A DNA stretch of 64,000 nucleotides. Source: Chelativorans sp. (GTDB taxonomy: Bacteria > Pseudomonadota > Alphaproteobacteria > Rhizobiales > Rhizobiaceae). Of the stretch, positions 7,960 through 15,552 are shown piece after piece (the stretch's first letter is position 1; each line of letters opens with the position of its first letter). The stretch is from positions 84,087 through 148,086 of the forward strand of contig NZ_JAPSLH010000007.1 in assembly GCF_031180965.1 (NCBI RefSeq), in the 5' to 3' direction. The notes below the pieces were generated by a model. That model was given only the letters and a program-made list of their open reading frames with translations, ran no database searches and was not told the origin of the DNA. Made by a program: the position numbers and the translations under genes.

Positions 7960-9567
7960 ATGCCCGTGATAAAATCCCAGCTCTCACCCTCCTCCGATTC
8001 CTTCCGCGCCAATGAGGCGCGCATGAAGGCGCTGGTCGCCGAGCTCGCCGAGACGGCCGCGGCCATCGAGCGCGGCGGCTCGGAGGAAAGCCGCCAGCGC
8101 CACACCTCGCGCGGCAAGCTCCTCCCCCGCCAGCGCCTGGCGCAGCTCCTCGATGTGGGCGCGCCCTTCCTCGAGATCGGCCAGTTCGCCGCCCATGGCC
8201 TCTACGAGGGCGAGGTGCCGTCGGCCGGCCTCATCGCCGGCATCGGCCGCGTCGAGGGCCGCGAGGTGATGGTTGTCGTCAACGACGCCACGGTAAAGGG
8301 CGGCACCTATTATCCGCTCACCGTGAAGAAGCACCTGCGCGCGCAGGAGATCGCGCTCGAAAACCGCCTGCCCTGCATCTACCTGGTCGATTCGGGCGGC
8401 GCGAACCTTCCCAACCAGGACGAGGTCTTCCCGGACCGCGACCATTTCGGCCGCATCTTCTTCAACCAGGCCACCATGTCCGCGCGCGGCATCCCGCAGA
8501 TCGCCTGCGTCATGGGCTCGTGCACGGCGGGCGGCGCCTATGTGCCGGCCATGTCCGACGAGACGGTGATGGTGAAGGGCAACGCCACCATCTTCCTCGG
8601 CGGCCCGCCGCTGGTGAAGGCCGCCACAGGCGAGGTCGTCACGGCCGAAGAGCTCGGCGGCGCGGAGGTCCACACCCGCCTTTCCGGCGTTGCCGACCAC
8701 TACGCGGTGGATGACGAGCACGCGCTCGCCATTGTCAGGCGCATCGTGAAAAACCTCAATCGCAAAAAGACCTTCCCCCTCGATCTTCAGAAGGTGAGTC
8801 CGCCCCTTTACGACAGCCAGGAGATCTACGGCATCATCCCGGCCGATGTCCGCCAGCCCTATGATGTGCGCGAGGTGATCGCCCGCTTCGTCGACGGCTC
8901 GGAGCTCGACGAGTTCAAACAGAATTACGGCACGACCCTCGTCACCGGCTTTGCCCGCCTCCACGGCATGCCCGTCGGCATCATCGCCAACAATGGCGTG
9001 CTCTTTTCCGAATCCGCGCTCAAGGGCGCCCATTTCATCGAGCTCTGCTGCCAGCGCAAAATCCCCCTCCTCTTCCTGCAGAACATCACCGGCTTCATGG
9101 TCGGCCGCAAATACGAGGCCGGCGGCATCGCCAAGGACGGCGCCAAGCTCGTCACCGCCGTCGCCACGGCGAAGGTGCCGAAGATCACCGCCATCATCGG
9201 CGGCTCCTTCGGCGCGGGCAATTACGGCATGTGCGGCCGCGCCTTCTCGCCGCGTTTCTTGTGGATGTGGCCCAATGCGCGCATCTCCGTCATGGGCGGC
9301 GAGCAGGCAGCGACGGTGCTTGCCATCGTCAGGCGCGAGGGCATCGAGCGCAGGGGCGGCACCTGGCCGGAAGAGGAGGAGGCCGCCTTCAGGAAGCCGA
9401 TTCTCGAAAAATACGAGCGCGAGGGCGCGCCGCTCTATTCCTCCGCGCGCCTGTGGGACGACGGCATCGTCGACCCGGCCAGAACGCGCGAGGTGCTGGC
9501 GCTTTCCCTATCCGCCGCGCTCAACGCGCCCATCGAGGAGACGCGGTTCGGCCTGTTCCGGATGTGA
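7960..9567 (+). CDS. mccB: 3-methylcrotonyl-CoA carboxylase beta subunit (carboxyltransferase)
   Basis: This is a 535-residue carboxyltransferase subunit, the usual length for MCC beta. It transfers CO2 from carboxybiotin on MccA to 3-methylcrotonyl-CoA, the step after Ivd in leucine degradation. Visible hallmarks are [15 protein letters not shown] at about 50, the oxyanion-hole/crotonase-fold region [25 protein letters not shown] (here [19 protein letters not shown]), and the second half [11 protein letters not shown] ... [12 protein letters not shown] with [12 protein letters not shown]. The start at 7960 leaves eight bases after the PIN gene, so mccB may be read through from the toxin-antitoxin operon. 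Its partner mccA is not next to it but 6 kb downstream, beyond the accessory island. Confidence 0.94.
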   Translation: MPVIKSQLSPSSDSFRANEARMKALVAELAETAAAIERGGSEESRQRHTSRGKLLPRQRLAQLLDVGAPFLEIGQFAAHGLYEGEVPSAGLIAGIGRVEGREVMVVVNDATVKGGTYYPLTVKKHLRAQEIALENRLPCIYLVDSGGANLPNQDEVFPDRDHFGRIFFNQATMSARGIPQIACVMGSCTAGGAYVPAMSDETVMVKGNATIFLGGPPLVKAATGEVVTAEELGGAEVHTRLSGVADHYAVDDEHALAIVRRIVKNLNRKKTFPLDLQKVSPPLYDSQEIYGIIPADVRQPYDVREVIARFVDGSELDEFKQNYGTTLVTGFARLHGMPVGIIANNGVLFSESALKGAHFIELCCQRKIPLLFLQNITGFMVGRKYEAGGIAKDGAKLVTAVATAKVPKITAIIGGSFGAGNYGMCGRAFSPRFLWMWPNARISVMGGEQAATVLAIVRREGIERRGGTWPEEEEAAFRKPILEKYEREGAPLYSSARLWDDGIVDPARTREVLALSLSAALNAPIEETRFGLFRM

Positions 9568-9643
9568 GCAAGGCCATGACCGAGCCCATCCCGACCGTCA
9601 TTGTCCGGCAGGCTGCTGCATCATGGGAAGAGGAGGAGACGAA

Positions 9644-9856
9644 ATGCCGGAAGAAAAGGTAAAGGGCCCCGCGTCCTATTTTCCTTCCATCGAGAAGACC
9701 TACGGCAAGCCGATCAGCCATTGGCTCGCCATCCTCGACGGCATGAAGGACAAGACGCATATGCAGATGGTCGCCGCCCTCAAGTCGGAGCACGGGCTCG
9801 GCCACGGGCACGCCAATGCGCTCGTCGCCTATCACCGCGCCCAGGCCCAGGGCTGA
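9644..9856 (+). CDS. DUF4287 protein
   Basis: This 70-residue soluble protein is built around the DUF4287 pattern: FPSIEKTYGKPISHWLAIL near the N-terminus and HGLGHGHANALVAYHR at the end. The ATG follows GAGGAGACGAA, a good ribosome site. Members of this small family are widespread in bacteria, sometimes fused to DUF5655 domains. No biochemical role is known to me. It lies between mccB and the thioesterase gene in the same direction, so it may be part of the leucine operon. Confidence 0.85.
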   Translation: MPEEKVKGPASYFPSIEKTYGKPISHWLAILDGMKDKTHMQMVAALKSEHGLGHGHANALVAYHRAQAQG

Positions 9857-9858
9857 CC

Positions 9859-9887
9859 GGCCGCTGCCCCGCCCCGGGCGGCTTTTT
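9859..9887 (+). terminator. Possible intrinsic terminator
   Basis: GCCGC and GCGGC arms enclose a C-rich loop and are followed by TTTTT (9883-9887), between the DUF4287 and thioesterase genes. The stem is only five to six base pairs and the thioesterase ribosome site follows closely. It may be a weak attenuator rather than a full stop. Confidence 0.4.
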
Positions 9888-9905
9888 CCGAGAGGATGCA
9901 CCAGG

Positions 9906-10328
9906 ATGAAGGATACGCTCGTCGCAGGACTGACCCACGAAGCGGAAATCACCGTCACCCGCGAAATGCTCGTGCCGAGCCTTTCGGGCGAGCTGCCCGC
10001 TTTCGCCGACATGCCGCCGGTCCTTGCCACGGCGATGATGGTGGGCTTCATCGAATCCACCTGCATCGAATGTCTCCGGGGGCATCTGGACGCCGGAGAG
10101 CACACGGTCGGCATCCATGTGGATGTCAGCCATCTGGCCGCGACGCCGGAAGGCATGAAGCTCCGCGCGGTGGTCGAGCTGGAACGTGTCGAGGGGCGGA
10201 CCCTCACCTTCCGGGTCGAGGCATTCGACGAGGCCGGACCGATCGGGCGCGGAAGCCACCAGCGGGCCGTCATCGATGTCGACCGCTTCATGAAAAAGGT
10301 GGGTGAGAAGGCGGCGCGCCATAGCTGA
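9906..10328 (+). CDS. FlK-like hotdog-fold thioesterase
   Basis: This 140-residue single hotdog domain is strikingly like the fluoroacetyl-CoA thioesterase FlK. The three catalytic residues fall at the same numbers: Thr42 (LATAMM), Glu50 (VGFIEST) and His76 (VDVSHLAATP). The downstream pattern VELERVEGRTLTFRVEAFD and the ending SHQRAVIDVDRF also match that family. FlK-like proteins outside Streptomyces are generally unassigned acyl-CoA thioesterases. Its position beside the leucine genes suggests it may clear a stalled acyl-CoA such as an isovaleryl or methylcrotonyl derivative. It is the last host-like gene before the repeat-rich accessory region. Confidence 0.85.
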   Translation: MKDTLVAGLTHEAEITVTREMLVPSLSGELPAFADMPPVLATAMMVGFIESTCIECLRGHLDAGEHTVGIHVDVSHLAATPEGMKLRAVVELERVEGRTLTFRVEAFDEAGPIGRGSHQRAVIDVDRFMKKVGEKAARHS

Positions 10329-10424
10329 AACGGCACGCGCAAAGCGCAGGCATGCGCGGCGGTATCGCTCTCTCCGCCGCGCACTGAGGTCATTGGGCCC
10401 GCCGCGATCAACGGCGACGCGCGC

Positions 10425-10516
10425 CCTATCTCGCCCCTTGCGGGAGAGAAAGCGTTTTCCTGCACTTGCGAGCGGGCTTGTCCCCGAGCAAGCGCTTGGA
10501 ACACGCAAGAGAGGGG
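10425..10516. repeat. Palindromic repeat, CCTTGCGGGAGAG family, copy 1
   Basis: The unit begins CTATCTCGCCCCTTGCGGG, AGAGAAAGCG and closes with AACACGCAAGAGAGGGG, so its ends are roughly inverted (GCGTTTTCC against GGAACACGC). The same beginning recurs at 10672. Such hairpin elements are common between genes in rhizobial genomes. Confidence 0.7.
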
Positions 10517-10671
10517 TCGTCTGCAGCCGCAGCCGGCAACATTTCCATGCCATTGCGGACCGCACGACCGCCGTCACCGCAGATGCTCAGGAGGGGGAGA
10601 CCAGGCGCGCTGCACGCCCGCTTCCGCAAATCGGGGACAACTGCGAGTGGCGGCAAGGTCCATGCGGGGGG

Positions 10672-10760
10672 CTATCTCTCCCCTTGCGGGAGAGAAAGCG
10701 ATTTCAACATCTTAGCTGGAGCGAAGCGGAGGCTAAGTGTTAGAAATCGCAAGTGAGGGG
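10672..10760. repeat. Palindromic repeat, CCTTGCGGGAGAG family, copy 2
   Basis: It starts CTATCTCTCCCCTTGCGGG as in copy 1. It contains nested inverted repeats: GCGATTTC (10698-10705) with GAAATCGC (10743-10750), and CTTAGC (10711-10716) with GCTAAG (10732-10737). It ends AAGTGAGGGG. Transcribed in either direction it would fold into a long imperfect hairpin. Confidence 0.75.
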
Positions 10761-11132
10761 GCATGGTCCCAGCACCGCGCCGCCAGCACCAAGACGGGCG
10801 ACGCATAGATTACCGAGGCCCATCGCCTTCCCACCCCGCCGGATCATGCACGCTGCCGGCCCGCTTCGGCACGGAGGCCTGAAGGCGACGGGAACTCCTC
10901 GCTCCTGATACCGCCGCCGGCTGGAGCTGGCGCGAGACCACGGCTGCCGCGCGATCGCCTTTCCGGCATCTCCGCTGCGTCTGCGGCGCCAAGAGTGTCA
11001 GCCCTAGCTACGAAATGGTGGACAGCCAGGCAAACCGCAACACCTTACGGGGAAATCGTGCATAATAGTTCGCGCGAAGGGATGGTTTGATATGCTTTAC
11101 ACCTAGGTACCGGCCTTGATCGGACACAGAAC

Positions 11133-11900
11133 ATGACGGATGGTGAGAAATACTTAAGGAAGGTCTTAGCCTTCCACTCTGTAGACACAAGCCCAAATTC
11201 CTCATTGCTCATTTTCCGAGACATGCTGTCTCCGATAATTACAAGATGGGCCAACGGAAATATGAATTGGATGGCGCCTAGCGGATCATTCGCGAAGGGT
11301 ACTGCAGTATGGACCGGCACCGACCTCGATTTATTTATTTCGCTTCACCACAATACGCCCGAACCCTTGCATACTGTTCATGAAAAGCTCTTTCGCTGGA
11401 TGTCTGCTGAACAACTAGATCCGCGGCCAAAGAACACTGCGATCGGAATCAGATACGCTGGCTTCGAAATCGATTTGGTGCCTGGCAAGCGCCAAAGTCC
11501 GACAACGGCAAACCATAGCCTCTTCCGCAAAAAAACCGGTACATGGAAAATGACCGATGTCGTGAAGCATGTGCAGCTCGTCCGATCGAGCGGCCTGCTC
11601 GACGAGATTCGCCTCTTCAAGATATGGCGGGACCAATTGAGGCTGGAATTTCCCTCCTTCTATCTTGAAATGATGCTAATGGGGGCATTACCGCTCCCGT
11701 TTCTCATTCCTTGCCTTGAACGACGCCTTACCTACGCACTGGCGTACATACGCGATAACATCATGACGCTGCGGGTCGTTGATCCTGCGAATACCAACAA
11801 TGTTCTGTCCGACGATTTGACAGTTCCGGAGAAGCAGGCGATCCGCGATGCCGCATCGGACGCGCACGATTCGAAATATTGGGGAGATTTCGTCAAATGA
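11133..11900 (+). CDS. CD-NTase/CCA-type nucleotidyltransferase
   Basis: This 255-residue pol-beta-superfamily nucleotidyltransferase has the GS loop PSGSFAKGT (49-57), catalytic Asp64 and Asp66 in TGTDLDLFI, and the third Asp114 in FEIDLVPG. A helical second domain follows with DEIRLFKIWR (158-166), FPSFYLEMML (173-182) and VVDPANTNNVL (215-225). This is the layout shared by OAS, CD-NTase and archaeal-type CCA-adding enzymes. It is shorter than most CBASS synthases (about 300-400 residues). The product could be a cyclic oligonucleotide signal or a nucleotide added to RNA or protein. Its stop overlaps the next start (ATGA). Frequent TTA, ATA and AGA codons and A/T third positions set it apart from neighbours, suggesting transfer. 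The ribosome site is weak. Confidence 0.85.
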   Translation: MTDGEKYLRKVLAFHSVDTSPNSSLLIFRDMLSPIITRWANGNMNWMAPSGSFAKGTAVWTGTDLDLFISLHHNTPEPLHTVHEKLFRWMSAEQLDPRPKNTAIGIRYAGFEIDLVPGKRQSPTTANHSLFRKKTGTWKMTDVVKHVQLVRSSGLLDEIRLFKIWRDQLRLEFPSFYLEMMLMGALPLPFLIPCLERRLTYALAYIRDNIMTLRVVDPANTNNVLSDDLTVPEKQAIRDAASDAHDSKYWGDFVK

Positions 11901-12610
11901 CGTGGTCTCTCCAGGGACTACTCGCCGGTCTCCACTCAGATATTGAGCAGCGGCTAGCGCAGGCTCGCGAGGCGTTCGCCCATGCCGGGACCAAAGGGGA
12001 CGCCAGCGAGCAGGTGTGGTTGCACCTACTGCAGACCTATCTGCCGGAACGGTATCGCACGACGCGTGCCTTCGTCGTCGACAGCGAGGGGAATTTTAGC
12101 GAGCAACTCGACATCGTGATCTATGATCGACAGTATTCGCCATTCATCTTCACGTTCGGTGAGCAGAAAATTGTGCCAGCAGAAAGCGTCTACGCAGTGT
12201 TCGAGGCAAAACAGGAAATGAACGCGCCAAATGTCGCCTATGCCCAGCAAAAGGTGAGGAGTGTCCGTGTACTAAACCGAACCAGCGTCGACATCCCTAC
12301 GGCGGCCGGAAAACAACCTGCACAACCTCCCCAACATATCATCGGTGGTCTTCTGTCGCTCGAAAGTGCATGGAAACCAGCCTTCGGCAAACCGATTGTC
12401 CGTGCGCTGGAGAATGATAGGGGGGAGGGATGTCTGGACTTGGGTTGCATAGCCACTACGGGCATCTTCGGCCTAGAGGAGGCCGCTTACGTTTTTGACG
12501 AGCGGGCGATGGCCGCGACCGCATTCCTCTTCAAACTGATTGCCCGCTTGCAGGCAGTAGCTACGGTGCGGATGATCGATATAACCGCCTACTCTCGCTG
12601 GCTGAAATGA
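11897..12610 (+). CDS. DUF6602-type PD-(D/E)XK nuclease-like protein
   Basis: This 237-residue soluble protein reads from the ATG at 11897 in the ATGA overlap. Its core matches the DUF6602 pattern: SEQLDIVIYDRQYSPFIF followed by IVPAESVYAVFEAKQ. This gives the nuclease-like set Glu38 (helix), Asp72 (QLDIV) and the Glu103-x-Lys105 pair (FEAKQ), as in PD-(D/E)XK folds. The C-terminal half is less conserved-looking, with GGLLSLESAW and a helical end. Flanked by a nucleotidyltransferase and translationally coupled at both ends, it is a good candidate effector (DNA or RNA cleavage on activation). Cleavage activity is inferred from the motif only. Composition is AT-richer than host genes. Confidence 0.78.
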   Translation: MTWSLQGLLAGLHSDIEQRLAQAREAFAHAGTKGDASEQVWLHLLQTYLPERYRTTRAFVVDSEGNFSEQLDIVIYDRQYSPFIFTFGEQKIVPAESVYAVFEAKQEMNAPNVAYAQQKVRSVRVLNRTSVDIPTAAGKQPAQPPQHIIGGLLSLESAWKPAFGKPIVRALENDRGEGCLDLGCIATTGIFGLEEAAYVFDERAMAATAFLFKLIARLQAVATVRMIDITAYSRWLK

Positions 12611-13512
12611 TGCGCAAGGTTCCCCTTGGGGTTAAATTGAAGTCGGAACAGCACCATTGGTGGCCCAAATCACTATCTAAATCATGGGCTGACAATGCCG
12701 GTAAGGTTACCAGAATAACCCCGGATGGAGAGAGACTCAGTCTTGAGCCGCATAAATTTTCCTCATTGCGAAATGCCCACCATGTCGAACTAGATGGACC
12801 TTGGACACATACTTATGAACCGCTGTTTCACGATGCAGATTCCGCCTTTCCAAAATTAGTCACTGAGCTACTCCAACTTGACCCAATTTTTGGCAAGTCG
12901 CTCAACGGTAGCCGTAACCGGTTCTCTGAAAAGATGTCGTTCAACACGGAAACGGCTCGGCTATTAGCAGAATGCGTGGCTTCTCTAGTTGTCCGTTCGC
13001 CTCGCTTTCGAGACATAGTGATGCGCAGCGTGAACAGCTTTGGAGCTTACAAGGATCCGGTCTCTGAACGGCACCAGATAATAGCAATGAACATTGGAAG
13101 CTGCTTTCCAGCAGTTACAAGATCACTAGAACATTGCGGCCTCAAATTTGTCCTCTTTAGCGGTGATGATGAATTTGTATTTGGGGACGGCTGCCTTCAC
13201 AATTTCAATGGCTGGGCAGACCCAAACTATAGCGCTCGACTTCTTATACCGATTGTTCCTCAGATCGCCCTAGCATTCATATCGCCTACCGGACCATATG
13301 AGGGCGGCTTGAGAGCTATTCACCTAACCAGAGAGGAGGTACTCCAGGTGAACTATGCTACTCAGGTTTATTCTGGACGGTTTCTATTCTACCGCGCTCA
13401 AAAGCCGAAAATCGAAGATGCATTTACCCGCGCCGAATTTTTGCAGTTTCCCTATCATCATTTCGAACTGCTAGATAAATTATGCAAACCCTTTATGTGG
13501 GACCGGCGATAG
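12607..13512 (+). CDS. DUF4238-like protein
   Basis: The 301-residue protein starts in the ATGATG at 12607 (a second ATG at 12610 is possible), overlapping the previous stop. The N-terminus KSEQHHWWPKSLSKSW resembles the His/Phe-rich opening of DUF4238 proteins. FVFGDGCLHNFN and LLIPIVPQIALAFISP correspond to the later 'FIxSDxPv..P.t....lP' region of that family. Members often accompany defence or toxin genes and have no established activity. There is no signal peptide or membrane segment. It has the strongest AT bias of the three genes. It ends 36 bases from the convergent DUF922 gene. It may be a target-recognition, immunity or accessory subunit. The family link is moderate. Confidence 0.65.
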   Translation: MMRKVPLGVKLKSEQHHWWPKSLSKSWADNAGKVTRITPDGERLSLEPHKFSSLRNAHHVELDGPWTHTYEPLFHDADSAFPKLVTELLQLDPIFGKSLNGSRNRFSEKMSFNTETARLLAECVASLVVRSPRFRDIVMRSVNSFGAYKDPVSERHQIIAMNIGSCFPAVTRSLEHCGLKFVLFSGDDEFVFGDGCLHNFNGWADPNYSARLLIPIVPQIALAFISPTGPYEGGLRAIHLTREEVLQVNYATQVYSGRFLFYRAQKPKIEDAFTRAEFLQFPYHHFELLDKLCKPFMWDRR

Positions 13513-13548
13513 ATTCTTCAGGCGAGGAACTAACGAGAAACGCGCCCT

Positions 13549-14142
13549 TCACCCCCCATTCACCAGCGCCAGCACCAGCTGGTGCACATTGCCGCCCTCG
13601 CTCATTTCCACCCGGTCGAACTCGCGGCTCCTTTGCCGCTGCTCCTGTGAAAGTTCCCCCAGCCGCTTCGTCAGCACTTCGCGGATCTTCTTGCAGGCCG
13701 GATCGTCCGCCACGGTGAGGCCGACGGAATAAGCCTCGATCTGCCGCACCATCTCGGTGATGATCTCCCCATGCACCCGCTCGTGCTTCTCCACGCCGGC
13801 CGCAAAAACCTCCCACAGGCGGCGCGTCGCGGCCGGCAGTTTTCCCGAAACTTTCGGCAGCCGGTAGATGATGATGAGGTGCGGGCGGGCGGAGGCGAGC
13901 CGGCAGCCGCCATTCTCGGGCACATATTTGCGCGACCACTTCAGGTCGAAATCCGTATAGGCGATGGCCCGGCCGATGCCGATCTTCGGGCCGTTCTCCC
14001 CGATGGACTGGTAGAGCTCGAATCCGGTCTGTCCCGAGACTGCGTAGGTCTCGACCCTTTCCACCGGCTTCCAGTCGGCGCGCGCGGCGCCCGGCAGGGC
14101 GGCGAGAAGCACGCTCACGAGAAAAGCAGAGGACCGCATCAA
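13549..14142 (-). CDS. DUF922 exported putative Zn-protease-like protein
   Basis: This 197-residue protein has a signal peptide (MMRSSAFLVSVLLAALPGAA, cleavage near ARA). It carries the DUF922 core: a beta-rich region with YAVSGQTGFELYQSIGENG and the motif EKHERVHGEI (His120, Glu121, His124). It is an HExxH-like variant predicted to bind zinc, and most likely acts in the periplasm. Two Cys (80, 174 region) could form a disulfide. It converges with the accessory operon and marks the return to host-like GC-rich coding sequence. Proteolytic activity is predicted for the family, not shown here. Confidence 0.78.
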   Translation of the reverse strand: MMRSSAFLVSVLLAALPGAARADWKPVERVETYAVSGQTGFELYQSIGENGPKIGIGRAIAYTDFDLKWSRKYVPENGGCRLASARPHLIIIYRLPKVSGKLPAATRRLWEVFAAGVEKHERVHGEIITEMVRQIEAYSVGLTVADDPACKKIREVLTKRLGELSQEQRQRSREFDRVEMSEGGNVHQLVLALVNGG

Positions 14143-14177
14143 AACCCCGTTCCCGCGCCGCTGGAGCGCAAGGCTTA

Positions 14178-14207
14178 GAAAAAACGCCGGACGGTTTCAA
14201 CCGGCGT
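14178..14207 (-). terminator. Rho-independent terminator
   Basis: Read on the minus strand, ACGCCGG-TTGAAACCGT-CCGGCGT is followed by a run of six T (plus-strand A run at 14179-14184). It sits downstream of the 14269-14823 gene, whose transcription it would end before the DUF922 gene. A second GC-rich hairpin (GGCCGGCCC/GGGCCGGCC) lies at 14235-14259, just after that gene's stop. Confidence 0.75.
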
Positions 14208-14268
14208 CGTCCTGATGGGCGGAAGAAGGAATGACGGCCGGCCCGCGAGGGGCCGGCCGCGCAGGGCT

Positions 14269-14823
14269 TTATTCGACATAGACGGTGATCGTGCCGTCGG
14301 AGCCGAGATCGGCCGCCACGACGCTGTCGAGGTCGTCGATCTCGTCCGTGTCGAGCCCCGCCAGATAGTCGCGCAGCTCGCCGATCTCATCCTCATTGGC
14401 CTCGATCGCCCGCTGCAGGGCCTGGCGCTGCCCCTCCGTGAGGTCGGAGAGCTCCACCACAGTCACATCCGCATCTTCGGGGAAGCTGTCGACATCCATG
14501 CCGGAGCGGATCAGGCTCATCGCGCTGCCGAAATCCCGGCCGCCGACGCTGCCTGTCGTGCCCTCGTCCACGCCGCCGCCGGAATTTTGCTGTCCGGGCG
14601 CATAGTCGCGGGCGCTCTCGCCGTCCTCCTTCTGCTGCCCCGGCGCATGGTCGCGGGCGCTCTCGCCCTCGCTCTTCTGCTGGCCGGGCGCGGAATCGCT
14701 CATGCCGGCATTGCCGCCGCCATTGCCGTTCCCGTTGCCATTGCCGTTCTGGGCAAGGGCAGCGCCGCTGATGGAAGTCGATATCAGGAGCGAAGCCGCT
14801 AGCAGTGAAACAATACGTTTCAT
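14269..14823 (-). CDS. Exported Asn/Gly-repeat protein
   Basis: This 184-residue protein starts at the ATG at 14823 after AGGAGAATGGA. A signal peptide (MKRIVSLLAASLLISTSISG, cleavage near ALAQ) leads into a low-complexity NGNGNGNGNGGGN tract (26-38). Two and a half 15-residue repeats of the form APGQQKxxGESARDx follow (about 45-80). The C-terminal acidic domain (about 105-184) contains LTEGQRQALQRAIEANE and a Leu-Asp-Thr-Asp-Glu helix, then DLGSDGTITVYVE. No enzymatic motif is seen. It looks like a periplasmic or surface protein with a flexible repeat stalk. The terminator at 14178-14207 serves it. Function unknown. Confidence 0.75.
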   Translation of the reverse strand: MKRIVSLLAASLLISTSISGAALAQNGNGNGNGNGGGNAGMSDSAPGQQKSEGESARDHAPGQQKEDGESARDYAPGQQNSGGGVDEGTTGSVGGRDFGSAMSLIRSGMDVDSFPEDADVTVVELSDLTEGQRQALQRAIEANEDEIGELRDYLAGLDTDEIDDLDSVVAADLGSDGTITVYVE

Positions 14824-15552
14824 TCCATTCTCCTCGTAGTTGGCTTCAGTCCCTTCCTGCCCCGCAAACCTACCGCGCCCGAAGATGTTCCCCACAACTT
14901 CGTCAGGCAAATCTTTGCGATAACCTGCACGAGCATGCGATTCATCTTGCAACCGAAGCGCGCGGCGCGGCCCGCGAGGGTGTGGACGGGTTTGGGCCTC
15001 CTCGAAGAAAATTCGCCAGCAAAAACAATGGCCGGCAAACTTTTTTCGTCTTTTTCCAGGTTTTTTTATCCCCACCCCCGGCAGCCCTCTTACAATCCAC
15101 CCCATCGCTCTTGCGGGAACCGGGTCCGGACCGGGGATCAGGAAGAGCGGCGGCAACCTCCCCCTCCAGGGAACGGTACCTGGAGGCATGCTGAGGGCCC
15201 GCGACAGGCCGGCGGTGCCGGGATGCAGGGTCAGAGACTGCATCTCGGAAAAACGGATGCTGGGTTCCAGACAGCATCGCGGAAACCGCGGAGAAGCCGC
15301 TAGGGCTTTTCCTTCGGCCCGGCAAAGACCACCCCCTAATTGGGTGCAGCCGGGCAGGAGAAAAAACCCGAGTGACCGGCCAATGTCGGGACAGCGGCCG
15401 GCGGGGCGCGTTGAACGCGGCACGGACCACGCGCCCCGCTTCCCACCTTCTTCAATGGCCAGACGGCAAAAGCCGGGCGTGGCAGCGATGACGCGCGCCT
15501 CCCCTCTGCGCTATAGATCGATGCAAATCGAAGCGCAGACCGGGGAGACCGG
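14824..15552. other. Gene-free region upstream of mccA
   Basis: About 730 bases separate the repeat protein from mccA, with no supportable gene on either strand. It contains the promoter of the repeat protein (AT-richer near 14890-14940), T-rich tracts around 15040-15070 and a cluster of hairpins between 15163 and 15310. The expected mccA promoter must lie in the last part; no good -35/-10 pair stands out. Confidence 0.6.
15163..15290. other. Cluster of small inverted repeats before mccA
   Basis: CCTCCAGG (15163-15170) pairs with CCTGGAGG (15179-15186). Further on, GATGCTG and CAGCATC pair across GGTTCCAGA, and CGCGG/CCGCG pair across AAA. The mixture could be an RNA leader of mccA or a mosaic repeat. 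I do not recognise a known riboswitch. Confidence 0.4.

Larger units (their letters stand above)
10329..11132. other. Gene-free, repeat-rich left flank of the accessory island
   Basis: About 800 bases hold no convincing gene. The short open frames here lack ribosome sites and run through palindromic repeats. The first part (10425-10760) carries two related palindromic units. From about 11000 the sequence becomes AT-richer, leading into the nucleotidyltransferase gene. No tRNA, integrase or clear direct repeat marking an insertion edge was found. Confidence 0.7.

Noticed and set aside
10303..10756. Open frames of about 100-146 codons downstream of the thioesterase
   Set aside because: They run through palindromic repeats, lack ribosome sites and have no protein-like composition.
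10980..11130. Promoter elements for the three-gene cassette (CATAAT near 11061, TTGATA near 11087)
   Set aside because: Neither has a partner hexamer at acceptable spacing, so no promoter is annotated.
10329..11132. tRNA gene or att site at the edge of the accessory island
   Set aside because: No cloverleaf-like sequence, GTTCGA-type T-arm or matching direct repeat was found by eye.
15163..15310. Possible known riboswitch before mccA
   Set aside because: The hairpins do not match any riboswitch core I know (SAM-II, glycine, cobalamin, TPP). Kept only as an unexplained structure.
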